A DNA stretch of 64,000 nucleotides from an uncultured Prevotellaceae bacterium (GCA_947167515.1 CAMVIM010000006.1:62001-126000), one strand, 5' to 3'; positions 24,386-33,626 are shown, counted from the stretch's first letter. Notes: a model not told the origin generated them from the sequence alone. Program-made: numbers and translations.

Positions 24386-24565
24386 AGTCTCTTCCGTAAC
24401 CTCTAAATCGACGTCGTCAACATCGACCAACCGACCTCGACGACATCGATTTGGTGGAGATTGTTTTCTCCCCCCTTGACCTTTGGTGTTCCTTTCCTCT
24501 TCCTTACTTGCTCCTGGACTCGTAGTAGTAAGGTTGTAGGTTCGTAGTGGTAAGGTGGTAGGTTG
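24386..24565. repeat. Right flank repeat of the DinJ/PIN module (23-bp units plus one)
   Basis: Units start at 24386 (AGTCTCTTCCGTAACCTC...), 24409 (CGACGTCGTCAACATCGA...) and 24432 (CGACCTCGACGACATCGA...), all 23 nt apart. Relative to the left flank, the middle unit is an exact one-unit gain. Further on, CGTAGTAGTAAGGTTG (24521-24536) is followed by a related copy starting at 24543. Confidence 0.7.
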
Positions 24566-24890
24566 TTTGTAGTTGTTAACTGTCAACTCAAATAGTTCTT
24601 CCATTTTTTTATCTCGCGATTCTTGCATCCCGCATGGCAACTCCTAATTCCTAATTGGCTTCGCCGAAGATGCTCACGCTCGGCATAGTTCAAACAAGTT
24701 TGACCTCTGCACTCGCTCAACCGCATCTTTCCTAACTCCTGAGAACTAAACTGTCAATTGTCAACTGTCAATTAGCTAACTCCTAACTGCAAAGGTTAAA
24801 GTTAATAGGTTAATTGGTTAATTTCATTTGCTTCCCTTCGCTTTTTTTCATTTTTTCCTTCTCTCTTTCTTTCATTTAAAAATTATTGTG
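24566..24890. repeat. Gene-free stretch with foldback and short tandem motifs
   Basis: No gene is visible. A foldback at about 24664-24735 has AAGATGC near one end and GCATCTT near the other, with CAAACAAGTTTG in its centre. At about 24755-24800 there are heptamer-like repeats of the AACTGTC/AATTGTC type. A pyrimidine-rich tract precedes the promoter box at 24891. Confidence 0.45.
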
Positions 24891-24898
24891 TACCTTTG
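24891..24898 (+). promoter_or_regulatory. -7 box (TACCTTTG) of the structured RNA / restriction operon
   Basis: A strong TAnnTTTG match. Transcription would start near 24905, giving a leader of about 290 nt before the first ATG at 25197. No exact TTTG lies at -33. Confidence 0.55.
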
Positions 24899-24904
24899 CG
24901 ATTG

Positions 24905-25199
24905 AGTTGCCTGCCTCTTGGCGAAGAGCGGCAGCCCCTTATTGGAAATAATAACAGCATTAGCTGATTATTCGGTACATCTTGAAACGTAGGAAATTTC
25001 AAAGATAATTCATACCTTGATAGTCACTAATGTCTGCACCGTTAGGTGTGGACATGACTTATCTTGTATGAATGGGCAATTCCTACGGCCTCAAGATGTG
25101 GATAAGACGGTTCACGCCTTTTTCTATGTCTTGAAGCCATGCGGTTTTGCCTGTTAATGCACCTGATAGGTCAGCAATGCCCAAAACCTATCGTGCATG
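24905..25199 (+). ncRNA. Highly structured leader or non-coding RNA of unknown family
   Basis: A 5' hairpin (24911-24934) has a CTGCC/GGCAG stem. A nested central hairpin spans 24977-25099, with helices 24977-24985:25091-25099, 24989-24995:25080-25086, 25008-25015:25066-25073, 25020-25026:25055-25062 and 25030-25040:25045-25055 (GUUA loop). At the 3' end, a 13-bp stem (25157-25171 with 25186-25198) includes the first two bases of the ATG at 25197. It competes with GGTTTTG:CAAAACC (25143-25149:25182-25188). It does not show the signature sequences of tmRNA, RNase P RNA or SRP RNA. It could be a cis-acting switch or a functional RNA of the defence operon. Confidence 0.6.
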
Positions 25200-28100
25200 A
25201 ATAATACACCAATCTCTTCCCATTTCTTCACTAACCGAGAAGGGAACACTTTAATGAGTGAATTTGAGGGCATTCTATCCAATAACCCCCAAGTGAAAAA
25301 TCTTGATGCCGTCGTGGGCTTCCTACGTGCATCAGGCTATTTTACCTTGCGTCCTTTTCTTGACGGCATCAACAAGGTGCGTGTGCTCATTGGCATCGAT
25401 GTCGATAAGTACATTGCACGTGCTGCCCAACGTGGTGTGCTCTTTATGGGTGAAGAAGAGAAGGTGAAAGAGGACTGCATGCGCCAATTTCGGGAAGACA
25501 TAGAGAGTTCAGATTACACCAAACAGGTGGAAGATGGCATGTTGCAGATGTTTCAGGATTTGTTGGATGGCAAACTGGAACTTCGTGCCCATCCTTCCAA
25601 GAAGATACATGCCAAGTTCTACATTCTTTATCCAGACAATTTCAACCAGCATTCGTTTGGTGCAGCCATAACCGGTAGCAGCAACCTGAGCGGCAATGGA
25701 TTGGGCATCACGAAAGAAAAGCAGTACGAGTTCAACGTGAAGCTCACTCGCTACGATGATGTGCAGTTTGCCAAAGAAGAGTTTGAACTGCTTTGGGAAG
25801 AAGCTAAGGATGTACCCATCACGGCAGTTGATTTCAAACAGGCAATGGATGACACCTACCTGAAAGGTGATGTGACTCCTTATGAACTATACATGAAGAT
25901 GCTGATGGAGTTTTTCAGTGACCGAGTGCTGGCTATTGATATGGATGACCCCTTCGACATGCCAGAGGGTTATGACAAATATGAGTATCAGATGGATGCT
26001 GTGATAGAGGGCTATCAGAAACTGCTTCGCTATGATGGCTTCTTCTTGGCAGATGTGGTGGGTCTTGGAAAAACAGTGATTGCCACCATGATAGCCAAAA
26101 AGTTTCTGATAGAGAATGGACGTGACAACACAAAGATTCTGGTGGTATATCCTCCTGCTGTCGAACAGAACTGGAAAGCCACGTTTAGGGATTTCGGCAT
26201 TGATAAATACACGCAGTTTGTTTCCAATGGCAGTTTGAGCAAGATTCTCGACACCAACAACTATGACTACTGGAATGCAGATGATTTCGACCTTATACTG
26301 GTGGATGAAGCACACAAATTCCGCAACCACACCACTGGTGCTTTCAAAGACCTTCAGGAAATATGCAAGATGCCCCGTGTGGAAACTGGTTACATTCCTG
26401 GCTACAAGAAGAAGGTGATGCTGATTTCTGCCACACCTATGAACAACTCGCTGTCTGACATCTACTATCAGATTACAATGTTCCAAGACCCCCGTCAATG
26501 CACCATCGATGGCGTACCCAATCTGACCAGCTTTTTTGCGCCTCTCGAAGTGATGTTCAAGAAACTGCGGAAGGACAAGGAGTTCGATGTGGCAAAATTC
26601 AAGAAACTGTCAGAGAAGGTGCGTGAAACCATCATCAAGCCCATCACGGTTCGCCGTACACATTCCGACATTGAAAGTGTGGAACGATACAGCAAAGATG
26701 TCAAGAGATTTCCCAAAGTGGCAGAACCTATCAAGAAGGAATATGAACTGAATGACCACATGGCGAGCCTTTTTGATGAAGCCATGCAAACGCTTGACAA
26801 AAAACTGACTTATGCCCGCTATCAAGCCATTGCTTATCTGAAAGACGATGCTGCACCCGGTCTTTACGACAATGCCGAAACCATCAGCCGCAGTTTGGCT
26901 GGTATCCGAAAGAATGGCTTGGTGAAGCGGTTGGAGAGCAGTTTTCATGCCTTCAAGATTTCTGTGGATAATTTCCGCCAAGCCAACCAGAACATGCTTA
27001 CGATGTGGGAGAATGACCGCATCTTCATTGCACCGGACATGGACATCAATCAATTGTATGCCCAAGGTTACACGGATGATGAAATAGAGGAAAAACTGAA
27101 CGAGAAAGCGGAAGTCAACCCCAAGAATGCAGTCTTTTCTCGCAAGGATTTCAAACCTGAATACATCGACCTGCTCCGTCAAGACCAGCAACTGCTCGAT
27201 GAGATGTGGTTGGAATGGGAATATATTGATGATAAGGATGACTCAAAGTTTGCCAAGTTTGAAGACTTGCTGAAACACGAACTCTTCAAAAAAGAACAGA
27301 ATCCCGAGGGAAAACTGGTCATCTTCTCTGAATCTGTGGACACGATAGAATATCTGGCGCGACGCATCAATCGCCCTGATGTGATGGTCATTTCTGCCCG
27401 CAATCGCAATCAGGAATTCAAGACCATCCGTGAGAACTTCGATGCCAACTGGAAAACGAAGAAGGATGAATACAACATCATCCTGACTTCCGATGTGTTG
27501 GCTGAAGGCGTCAACTTGCACCGCTCCAACATCATCATCAATTATGACACCCCTTGGAACGCCACAAGGCTTATGCAGCGCATCGGTCGTGTGAACCGTA
27601 TTGGTTCCAAATCAGACACCATCTATAATTACGTGTTCTATCCTTCCTCCAAAGGAAATGAGCAAATCAACCTGAAACAAATATCGCTCAGTAAGATTCA
27701 GACCTTCCACACCACATTCGGCGAGGACAATCAGATTTACTCCACAGAAGAAATCATTGACCGCGACCTCGACAAACTCTTCAAGCAGGGAATGAAGGAA
27801 GAAGAGGAAGACCGTAACTTGGAACTTCCTTTCTATGAGGAACTACGTGCCCTCTACCAGCAAAACCGCAAGGAGTACAAACGCATAGAGAAAATATCTC
27901 TGCGCAGTCGCACCGGCAGAGAGAAACGTGATGTGGAAGGTGTCACCCTTTCTGGCGATACGATGGTGTTCCTCAAAACCAACTTCCGCAAAATCTTCTA
28001 TCTCGTGTCATACGAACAAGTGCGCGACCTTTCTGTGCTCGATGCCCTCAACTATTTCAAGGCATCACCTGAAGAAAAGGCTGTGCCTCGCATCGAACAA

Positions 28101-28514
28101 CATCATGACCATGTGGAACGTGCCGTCAAGGAATTCCAGCAGAGCAAGGTGCGTGAGATTCAGGAGGAGGAAGCCTCACAACGGCAAAGGAATAATTTCG
28201 GAGCCCAAGTGACGACGGCTGTCAGCTTGCTCAATAAAATCATGCCATTCTTTGCAGAAGACCCTGACACGCAAGTGAAAGTAAACCAACTGAAATCATT
28301 GGTGGAACGAGGCACTATCACAGACATCGCCAAACGCTTGCAACGAATTCAGAAAGACCTCCAGCGTCAAGGTGGCAAGGTGAAAATTACCTTCGAAGAA
28401 GCGAAAGCGGAAATCCAAGCGATGGCGAACAAATACAACGCCTACTACCGAGACACTCAGCATGCAGAGGAAGAGTCGGATGCAAACATCATCCTTTCAG
28501 AAAGTTTTCAATAA
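25197..28514 (+). CDS. PLD-nuclease / SNF2-type helicase subunit of a restriction-like system
   Basis: The 1105-residue protein fuses two modules. Residues 1-210 form a phospholipase-D-type nuclease with the HAK of an HxK motif at 138-140 and N163 in GSSNLS. One HxK set per chain implies a dimeric active site, as in BfiI. Residues about 260-830 are a superfamily 2 motor: Walker A VVGLGKT (287-293), DEAH (370-373), SATP (411-414), then SDVLAEGVNL and QRIGRVNR (794-801). The last 270 residues are helical. It likely moves along and cuts unmodified DNA. An alternative start is the ATG at 25254. It is followed after 22 nt by the methyltransferase gene. The arrangement resembles a type ISP enzyme split in two. 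Confidence 0.85.
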   Translation: MNNTPISSHFFTNREGNTLMSEFEGILSNNPQVKNLDAVVGFLRASGYFTLRPFLDGINKVRVLIGIDVDKYIARAAQRGVLFMGEEEKVKEDCMRQFREDIESSDYTKQVEDGMLQMFQDLLDGKLELRAHPSKKIHAKFYILYPDNFNQHSFGAAITGSSNLSGNGLGITKEKQYEFNVKLTRYDDVQFAKEEFELLWEEAKDVPITAVDFKQAMDDTYLKGDVTPYELYMKMLMEFFSDRVLAIDMDDPFDMPEGYDKYEYQMDAVIEGYQKLLRYDGFFLADVVGLGKTVIATMIAKKFLIENGRDNTKILVVYPPAVEQNWKATFRDFGIDKYTQFVSNGSLSKILDTNNYDYWNADDFDLILVDEAHKFRNHTTGAFKDLQEICKMPRVETGYIPGYKKKVMLISATPMNNSLSDIYYQITMFQDPRQCTIDGVPNLTSFFAPLEVMFKKLRKDKEFDVAKFKKLSEKVRETIIKPITVRRTHSDIESVERYSKDVKRFPKVAEPIKKEYELNDHMASLFDEAMQTLDKKLTYARYQAIAYLKDDAAPGLYDNAETISRSLAGIRKNGLVKRLESSFHAFKISVDNFRQANQNMLTMWENDRIFIAPDMDINQLYAQGYTDDEIEEKLNEKAEVNPKNAVFSRKDFKPEYIDLLRQDQQLLDEMWLEWEYIDDKDDSKFAKFEDLLKHELFKKEQNPEGKLVIFSESVDTIEYLARRINRPDVMVISARNRNQEFKTIRENFDANWKTKKDEYNIILTSDVLAEGVNLHRSNIIINYDTPWNATRLMQRIGRVNRIGSKSDTIYNYVFYPSSKGNEQINLKQISLSKIQTFHTTFGEDNQIYSTEEIIDRDLDKLFKQGMKEEEEDRNLELPFYEELRALYQQNRKEYKRIEKISLRSRTGREKRDVEGVTLSGDTMVFLKTNFRKIFYLVSYEQVRDLSVLDALNYFKASPEEKAVPRIEQHHDHVERAVKEFQQSKVREIQEEEASQRQRNNFGAQVTTAVSLLNKIMPFFAEDPDTQVKVNQLKSLVERGTITDIAKRLQRIQKDLQRQGGKVKITFEEAKAEIQAMANKYNAYYRDTQHAEEESDANIILSESFQ

Positions 28515-28536
28515 CTAACATCAATCATCATCCATC

Positions 28537-31500
28537 ATGAACTACAAGGAAATCATCGAATCACGCTATAACCGCCAGAACTGGCAGACACTCCTTCACG
28601 ATATATTTGGAGGCAAGGTGAAGTTTTGGAGCGCTCCCTACGAAATCGACACCAACAGCAACCTATCAAAGCAAACCCTATGGTTGGGCACTATTACATT
28701 GACAGATGGTGAAACCATTTCAATCTATGAAGTGGAATTGGCCGAAAGCGTTGACATAGAGCGCAATCGTCGAGGCATTCGCGACATGCTGCTGACCGAT
28801 TGGAGAACCAGCGGCAGTGCAGGAGCTTTCATGTTCTGTTACCGCAAGAATGAGAGTGTGCTTCGTTTCTCGTATGTCAGCGAATCTTGGAACTTTGCAG
28901 AGGATGGTACATACAAGAAAGAATCAACCGACACCAAGCGTTTCACTTACCTCTTAGGTGAAGGGCATCGAAGTCGCACAGCCATTCAGCAATTCGAGAA
29001 ACTGCGTGACAGCAGCCAGACATTGAAAGACCTCACAAAAGCCTTCTCGGTTGATGCTGTCAGCGATATGTTCTTCAAAGGCTACAAGCAGCAGTATGAG
29101 GACATTATCTTCTATGTGACTGGCAAACGGATGGTGAAGGTGGCAAACAAGTGGGAAGAACGACAAGAGGGCAAGCCTTGTGGTTCAATCTTGCAACAAT
29201 TCTCCCATTTTGCTAACCCTGAAAAGGCTGTTCGTGATTACGTGAAGAAGTTGATGGGAAGACTGGTGTTCCTTCAGTTCTTGCAAAAGAAAGGTTGGTT
29301 GGGCGTACCAGCCAATGCTGCATGGGGCGATGGCGATACAGAATTCATTCAGAATCTGTTTGCACAATGCCAAGACAAAGACCACTTCGTAGATAACGTC
29401 CTCGAACCGCTCTTCTATGACCTGAACACCGAACGTGAAGGTGACTTCTCTAAACTCTTAACTCTCAAGTCCCAACAAATAAAGGTACCCTACTTGAACG
29501 GTGGACTTTTCGAGCGTGAGGCAACAGACGAGGCAAACTTCCCCTTGCCTGCTAAGTATATGAAGAGTCTGCTCGACTTCTTCACCTCCTACAACTTCAC
29601 CATCGACGAGAACGACCCTGACGATGCCGAAGTGGGCGTTGACCCAGAAATGTTGGGACGCATCTTCGAGAACCTGCTGGAAGACAACAAGGACAAAGGA
29701 GCATTCTATACACCCAAGGAAATTGTCAGTTACATGTGTCGTGAAAGCCTCATCGCCTATTTGCAGACAGGCATTGAGGACGAAGCCACCAAAGAAGCCA
29801 TTCGTCAGTTTGTCACCACACACGACGTTGAGACTCTTGGCACGAATGACAAATTCCGCCAACAGGTGGACGAGGCACTGAAAAATGTCAAGATTTGTGA
29901 CCCCGCCATTGGCTCTGGTGCCTTCCCTATGGGCTTGCTCAAAGAACTTTTCCTCTGCCGCACCGCCCTCGAAGGCATCAGTCAACACCAAGCCGCAGCC
30001 ATCAAGAAGCACATCATCCAGCAGAACATCTATGGTGTTGACATTGAGCGTGGTGCTGTTGACATCGCCCGTCTTCGTTTCTGGCTTTCCCTGATTGTGG
30101 ATGAAGAAACGCCACAAGCATTGCCCAACCTCGACTTCAAAATCATGCAGGGAAATTCGTTGTTGGAGCAATACAAAGGTGTTGACTTTTCAAAAATTAC
30201 GGAGTTGAAATCAGAGAAGGAAGAAGGCGTACAACTCTCCTGGTTTGAAGAGGCGTTGGATGTTCTTCGCCTTGACTTACGCAAGAAGTTGGACGAATAC
30301 TACAACTGCACCGACCATCACGAAAAACAAGCACTTCGCAAAGACATCATAAATAATGTGAAGCAGCAACTCCGCGAACAAAGCATCAACATCAACTTTG
30401 GTGACCTCGACCTCTCAGGTAACAACCAGTTCTTCCTCTGGCACACTTGGTTCTATGATGTGTTCTCACAAGGTGGTTTTGATATAGTGATTGGGAATCC
30501 ACCGTATGTTCGTAGAACATCATTGCCTGATGAAGACAAACATCGCTATGAGAAGATATATACAAGTGCAACAAAACAATATGACTTGTATCTACTTTTT
30601 ATTGAAAAGGGGCTTAAAACACTTGCCATTAATGGAAGTTTATGCTATATAAATCCCATTCGTTTCTTTAATTCCGATTATGGGCAAGGTTGTCGAAAAT
30701 ACATAGTTAAAAATCATAAACTTAAAGCAATTTTAGACGTATCGCAAATTCCGGTATTTCGGAATGCGATGACATATCCCTGTGTACTCATGTTACAAGA
30801 AGGAAAAGATACAAACAACAATAATGACATATTGTATCGAAGACTTTTTGATTTAAAGAATCTACAAGTAATTGATAAGGTTACACCAATTTTCACTAAG
30901 CAGAAAGAAATTGAAACAGATAGAGAGTTCAGGTTTATCGTTGATGTTAAACCAGAACTACGCTTATTAATAGAGAAGATTGATTCCAAAGGACACCCCA
31001 TATCGTCCTTATTTGACATCGCGCGTGGCCTTGCAAATAGCAAGGTCGATTTTGAAGGGAGAATGTACCAAGCACTAAAATCGACAAATGTGAGAAGGTA
31101 CTTCATTGAAGGTGAACCTAAAAGAATAAATACTGATTATGCTTATATTTTCAAATACCCAATGATAATCCTTCCACGGACAGTCGAATATCTCCAAGCC
31201 ATGATAAAGGAAGAGAACATTATCTGTCTTGATAGAATATACTATCTAACTCCTAAGGTTAAGATGAATTTACTATATGCTTTAGGTATCATTAACTCAT
31301 CTTTGACCAATTTTTGGTTTGAGTATTACTATAAAACGACAAAAGTATCAGGAAATTTTTTTGATTTGAATGGCAACCAAATTGGTTCGATTCCAATACC
31401 TTTTGCTTCATCTTCTCAACAACAACCAATCATTAATTGGGTCAACCAGATTCTTTCTGCCAAGAAAGAAAATCCTTCAGCCGACACCTCCTCACTCGAA

Positions 31501-31578
31501 TCCGAAATCGACTGTCTTGTCTATCAACTCTACGGCTTGACAGAAGAAGAAATCAAAATAGTAGATGGGGAATATTAA
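28537..31578 (+). CDS. Eco57I-like adenine-specific DNA methyltransferase with specificity domain
   Basis: In this 1013-residue protein, residues 1-370 are helical and possibly contact the motor subunit. The catalytic part carries KGAFYTPKEIV (387-397), the SAM-binding DPAIGSGAF (455-463) and catalytic NPPY (654-657), the N6-adenine type. Residues about 660-950 should be the target-recognition domain, followed by a conserved C-terminal helix (SLESEIDCLVYQLYGLTEEE). Methylation would mark host DNA against the PLD/helicase subunit encoded just upstream. From about 30480 to 31430 the DNA is clearly more AT-rich than before or after, which suggests that the specificity segment was exchanged. Confidence 0.9.
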   Translation: MNYKEIIESRYNRQNWQTLLHDIFGGKVKFWSAPYEIDTNSNLSKQTLWLGTITLTDGETISIYEVELAESVDIERNRRGIRDMLLTDWRTSGSAGAFMFCYRKNESVLRFSYVSESWNFAEDGTYKKESTDTKRFTYLLGEGHRSRTAIQQFEKLRDSSQTLKDLTKAFSVDAVSDMFFKGYKQQYEDIIFYVTGKRMVKVANKWEERQEGKPCGSILQQFSHFANPEKAVRDYVKKLMGRLVFLQFLQKKGWLGVPANAAWGDGDTEFIQNLFAQCQDKDHFVDNVLEPLFYDLNTEREGDFSKLLTLKSQQIKVPYLNGGLFEREATDEANFPLPAKYMKSLLDFFTSYNFTIDENDPDDAEVGVDPEMLGRIFENLLEDNKDKGAFYTPKEIVSYMCRESLIAYLQTGIEDEATKEAIRQFVTTHDVETLGTNDKFRQQVDEALKNVKICDPAIGSGAFPMGLLKELFLCRTALEGISQHQAAAIKKHIIQQNIYGVDIERGAVDIARLRFWLSLIVDEETPQALPNLDFKIMQGNSLLEQYKGVDFSKITELKSEKEEGVQLSWFEEALDVLRLDLRKKLDEYYNCTDHHEKQALRKDIINNVKQQLREQSININFGDLDLSGNNQFFLWHTWFYDVFSQGGFDIVIGNPPYVRRTSLPDEDKHRYEKIYTSATKQYDLYLLFIEKGLKTLAINGSLCYINPIRFFNSDYGQGCRKYIVKNHKLKAILDVSQIPVFRNAMTYPCVLMLQEGKDTNNNNDILYRRLFDLKNLQVIDKVTPIFTKQKEIETDREFRFIVDVKPELRLLIEKIDSKGHPISSLFDIARGLANSKVDFEGRMYQALKSTNVRRYFIEGEPKRINTDYAYIFKYPMIILPRTVEYLQAMIKEENIICLDRIYYLTPKVKMNLLYALGIINSSLTNFWFEYYYKTTKVSGNFFDLNGNQIGSIPIPFASSSQQQPIINWVNQILSAKKENPSADTSSLESEIDCLVYQLYGLTEEEIKIVDGEY

Positions 31579-31637
31579 CACAAAAGAGGATGTTGTCTAT
31601 TTTGAAGTTCTCCCAAAGACACATCCCGATAACGTCA

Positions 31638-32504
31638 TTAAAAATCAAGGCTCAGTTGCTGCGAAGTACCCTTTGGTGGATAAAATACTCCAATTATTAC
31701 AAAGGGATTCGTGCCATTCATCTTTTGCCATTTATATACTGTCCCTAAAAACAAGAAAATATCACATTCTTCAGCTATCTTCATGTATTTATCACGAACT
31801 TTTTGACAAGCGACTTGTTCTGAATCACCTCCATTGATGCAATTACGATACAATTCTACAATCTCCCAATCTTCAATCATTAATGTACGCCATTTACCAT
31901 CATCAGTTCGGAATTTGTAACTAAACTTATAAGGAATCTTTTCTGCGAATTTAAAATGCTCACTCAAATGATTTACATCATCCCACAAAGAAAGTTGAGT
32001 TTGTTCTGCATTATATTTTGCCTGAAGTTCTGAAAGTTTCTTTTGGTGCTTGGTCAAATCCTCTTCTGAATATTTTTCGCAAACAACGCTTTCTATTTGA
32101 TTAGGCTTTAAAACAGCGAGTGATAACTTATTGTCTTTAGCCAATTGTATAAGATCAGACATATTAGTATAGATGGTCTTATTTTTCTTAACATAATGCC
32201 ATCTGTTATTCCAGCCATTTGCTTTCGTTCCAATTTTTGTTCCCAATTTCAGCGTATCTATATTTTTTATTCGAAAACTTTCAGGGCGGTCATCCCTCTC
32301 TGGACGATGTACTAAATCGACCTCTATCCATTGCCATTTACTATAAGCATAAGACTTTTCCTCTTGCAGCCGCATCAAACGATGTGGGACAGGAAAAATT
32401 CGAACCCAACTACCGTCTTCACGAAATCCTGCAGTACAAACAGTTTCATAATAACTTTCAGATAGTGTGGGATACGTCATGACACTTATTAGAATCTTTT
32501 CCAT
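31638..32504 (-). CDS. Conserved hypothetical protein paired with DUF488
   Basis: I do not recognise a named domain. The 288 residues start MEKILISVMTYPTLSESYYE, with a further block FREDGSWVRIFPVPHRL and a central basic, Trp-containing region. The C-terminus includes IFLFLGTVYKW and ends QLSLDF. The gene starts 4 nt after the DUF488 stop, so the two are co-translated. I recall this pair as common in bacterial accessory regions near mobile or defence genes; its activity is unknown. It converges on the methyltransferase gene, with only 59 nt between the stops. Confidence 0.7.
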   Translation of the reverse strand: MEKILISVMTYPTLSESYYETVCTAGFREDGSWVRIFPVPHRLMRLQEEKSYAYSKWQWIEVDLVHRPERDDRPESFRIKNIDTLKLGTKIGTKANGWNNRWHYVKKNKTIYTNMSDLIQLAKDNKLSLAVLKPNQIESVVCEKYSEEDLTKHQKKLSELQAKYNAEQTQLSLWDDVNHLSEHFKFAEKIPYKFSYKFRTDDGKWRTLMIEDWEIVELYRNCINGGDSEQVACQKVRDKYMKIAEECDIFLFLGTVYKWQKMNGTNPFVIIGVFYPPKGTSQQLSLDF

Positions 32505-32507
32505 AGG

Positions 32508-33422
32508 TTAGAGATGTGTAAGTTTGTATTGAACATCGGGCATTATCATTAATCGCTTTGCAATTCTGCTACGATGGCATTGTCTAAAGTCCTTCTCAAA
32601 ACAGGTTAGTGCCACGCGTACACCTTCGTCAACCACTTGTTTTAAAACAGTAAGTTGTTCTTTACTTTTTTCCAATGTCGTATGCTCATATTGAAGGAAT
32701 AGTTTGTCGTAGTCATCTTGCGTTTTAAGTTTCTTTCGGAATTCGCTTTCTATACCAAGTTCTGGCATGTGTATATATGTGATACAAACATTTTCACATG
32801 CTTTTGAGAGAATGCTTTTCGAGAAACCATACTTCATGCTATACGCATTTTTTCGTACATCGACAAGGACATGAACATCTTCTTTGATAAGCCGCATAAT
32901 ATACTGTTCCAAAGATATACCTTCATAACCTATGGTAAAAAGCATTGGTTCTGTCTTCTTGAACTTCTCTGCAAAATTCTGTACCTTATTGTACTCATCA
33001 TCTGTCAGGATATCCTTTGCCATCTTACTTCTTATGGCAAAAAAAGGGTAGTTTACATATACATAGCGAACGAGGTCGTTTTGAGAACGTGTACCAAATT
33101 TTCTTTTTAATCGCGACAAATACTCCCGTTCAAAAATATCTAATGTATCTATATACCCACAGCCCTGAAGCTTGTATAGTCTTCCGTTTTCTATCTCTGA
33201 AACATATCCTTGCTTTTCAAGAACACGCATGTCTCGGTTTGCCTTAAACGAGAAACACCCATAACGATAAGGAGCAAATTCATACAAACCACTTTCAAAA
33301 GAACACTCCTGCATATAGAGGAACAAGTATTTTTGAAAGCTAATCGGTGACAACTCTCCATTAAAAAGTTCGAGCAATGCCAGCAATATGTTTTGTCGAT
33401 GTAATATCATATAACATGCCAT
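32508..33422 (-). CDS. DUF488 family protein with N-terminal winged-helix-like region
   Basis: Counted from ATG 33422 the protein has 304 residues. An N-terminal region of about 140 residues (LLALLELFNGELSPISFQKY) resembles a SocA/Panacea-like or winged-helix fold. The C-terminal DUF488 domain carries FTIGYEGISLEQYI, VLVDVRKNAYSMKYGFSKS and the Cys/His block TCFEKDFRQCHRSRIAK. DUF488 proteins have been linked by context to nucleotide or base modification, without a proven reaction. The ATG at 33410 is an alternative start. A -7 box at 33429-33436 overlaps any earlier TTG start and excludes it. Confidence 0.8.
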   Translation of the reverse strand: MACYMILHRQNILLALLELFNGELSPISFQKYLFLYMQECSFESGLYEFAPYRYGCFSFKANRDMRVLEKQGYVSEIENGRLYKLQGCGYIDTLDIFEREYLSRLKRKFGTRSQNDLVRYVYVNYPFFAIRSKMAKDILTDDEYNKVQNFAEKFKKTEPMLFTIGYEGISLEQYIMRLIKEDVHVLVDVRKNAYSMKYGFSKSILSKACENVCITYIHMPELGIESEFRKKLKTQDDYDKLFLQYEHTTLEKSKEQLTVLKQVVDEGVRVALTCFEKDFRQCHRSRIAKRLMIMPDVQYKLTHL

Positions 33423-33428
33423 TTTGTG

Positions 33429-33436
33429 CAAAGATA
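33429..33436 (-). promoter_or_regulatory. -7 box (TATCTTTG) for the DUF488 pair
   Basis: The TAnnTTTG match is 6 nt before ATG 33422, implying a nearly leaderless transcript or use of ATG 33410. Confidence 0.5.
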
Positions 33437-33626
33437 CAACATTTTTTTCAATTTACGCTAATTATACGATAAAAGTTGAAAGAAAAAAGTGTGAAAGTCT
33501 AAACTATTTCGTTATAGATTAAGTAGGTTTAATCCACCTTAATTTGTATTTTGTTTTTAATTATATGAATATCAATATTATTTAACAAGTCTCTGTTACA
33601 TTACTCACTGCGCAACTTCAAATTAT
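33437..33626. other. Gene-free AT-rich gap
   Basis: No ORF, hairpin or repeat of note is visible. It separates the DUF488 promoter from the end of the next minus-strand unit. Confidence 0.5.

Noticed and set aside
25100-25140. tRNA-like TTC arm (GGTTCACGCC)
   Set aside because: No acceptor stem, anticodon arm or CCA-type end could be folded around it.
24905-25199. Identity as tmRNA, RNase P RNA or SRP RNA
   Set aside because: The conserved signature sequences of those RNAs are not present; only structure is evident.
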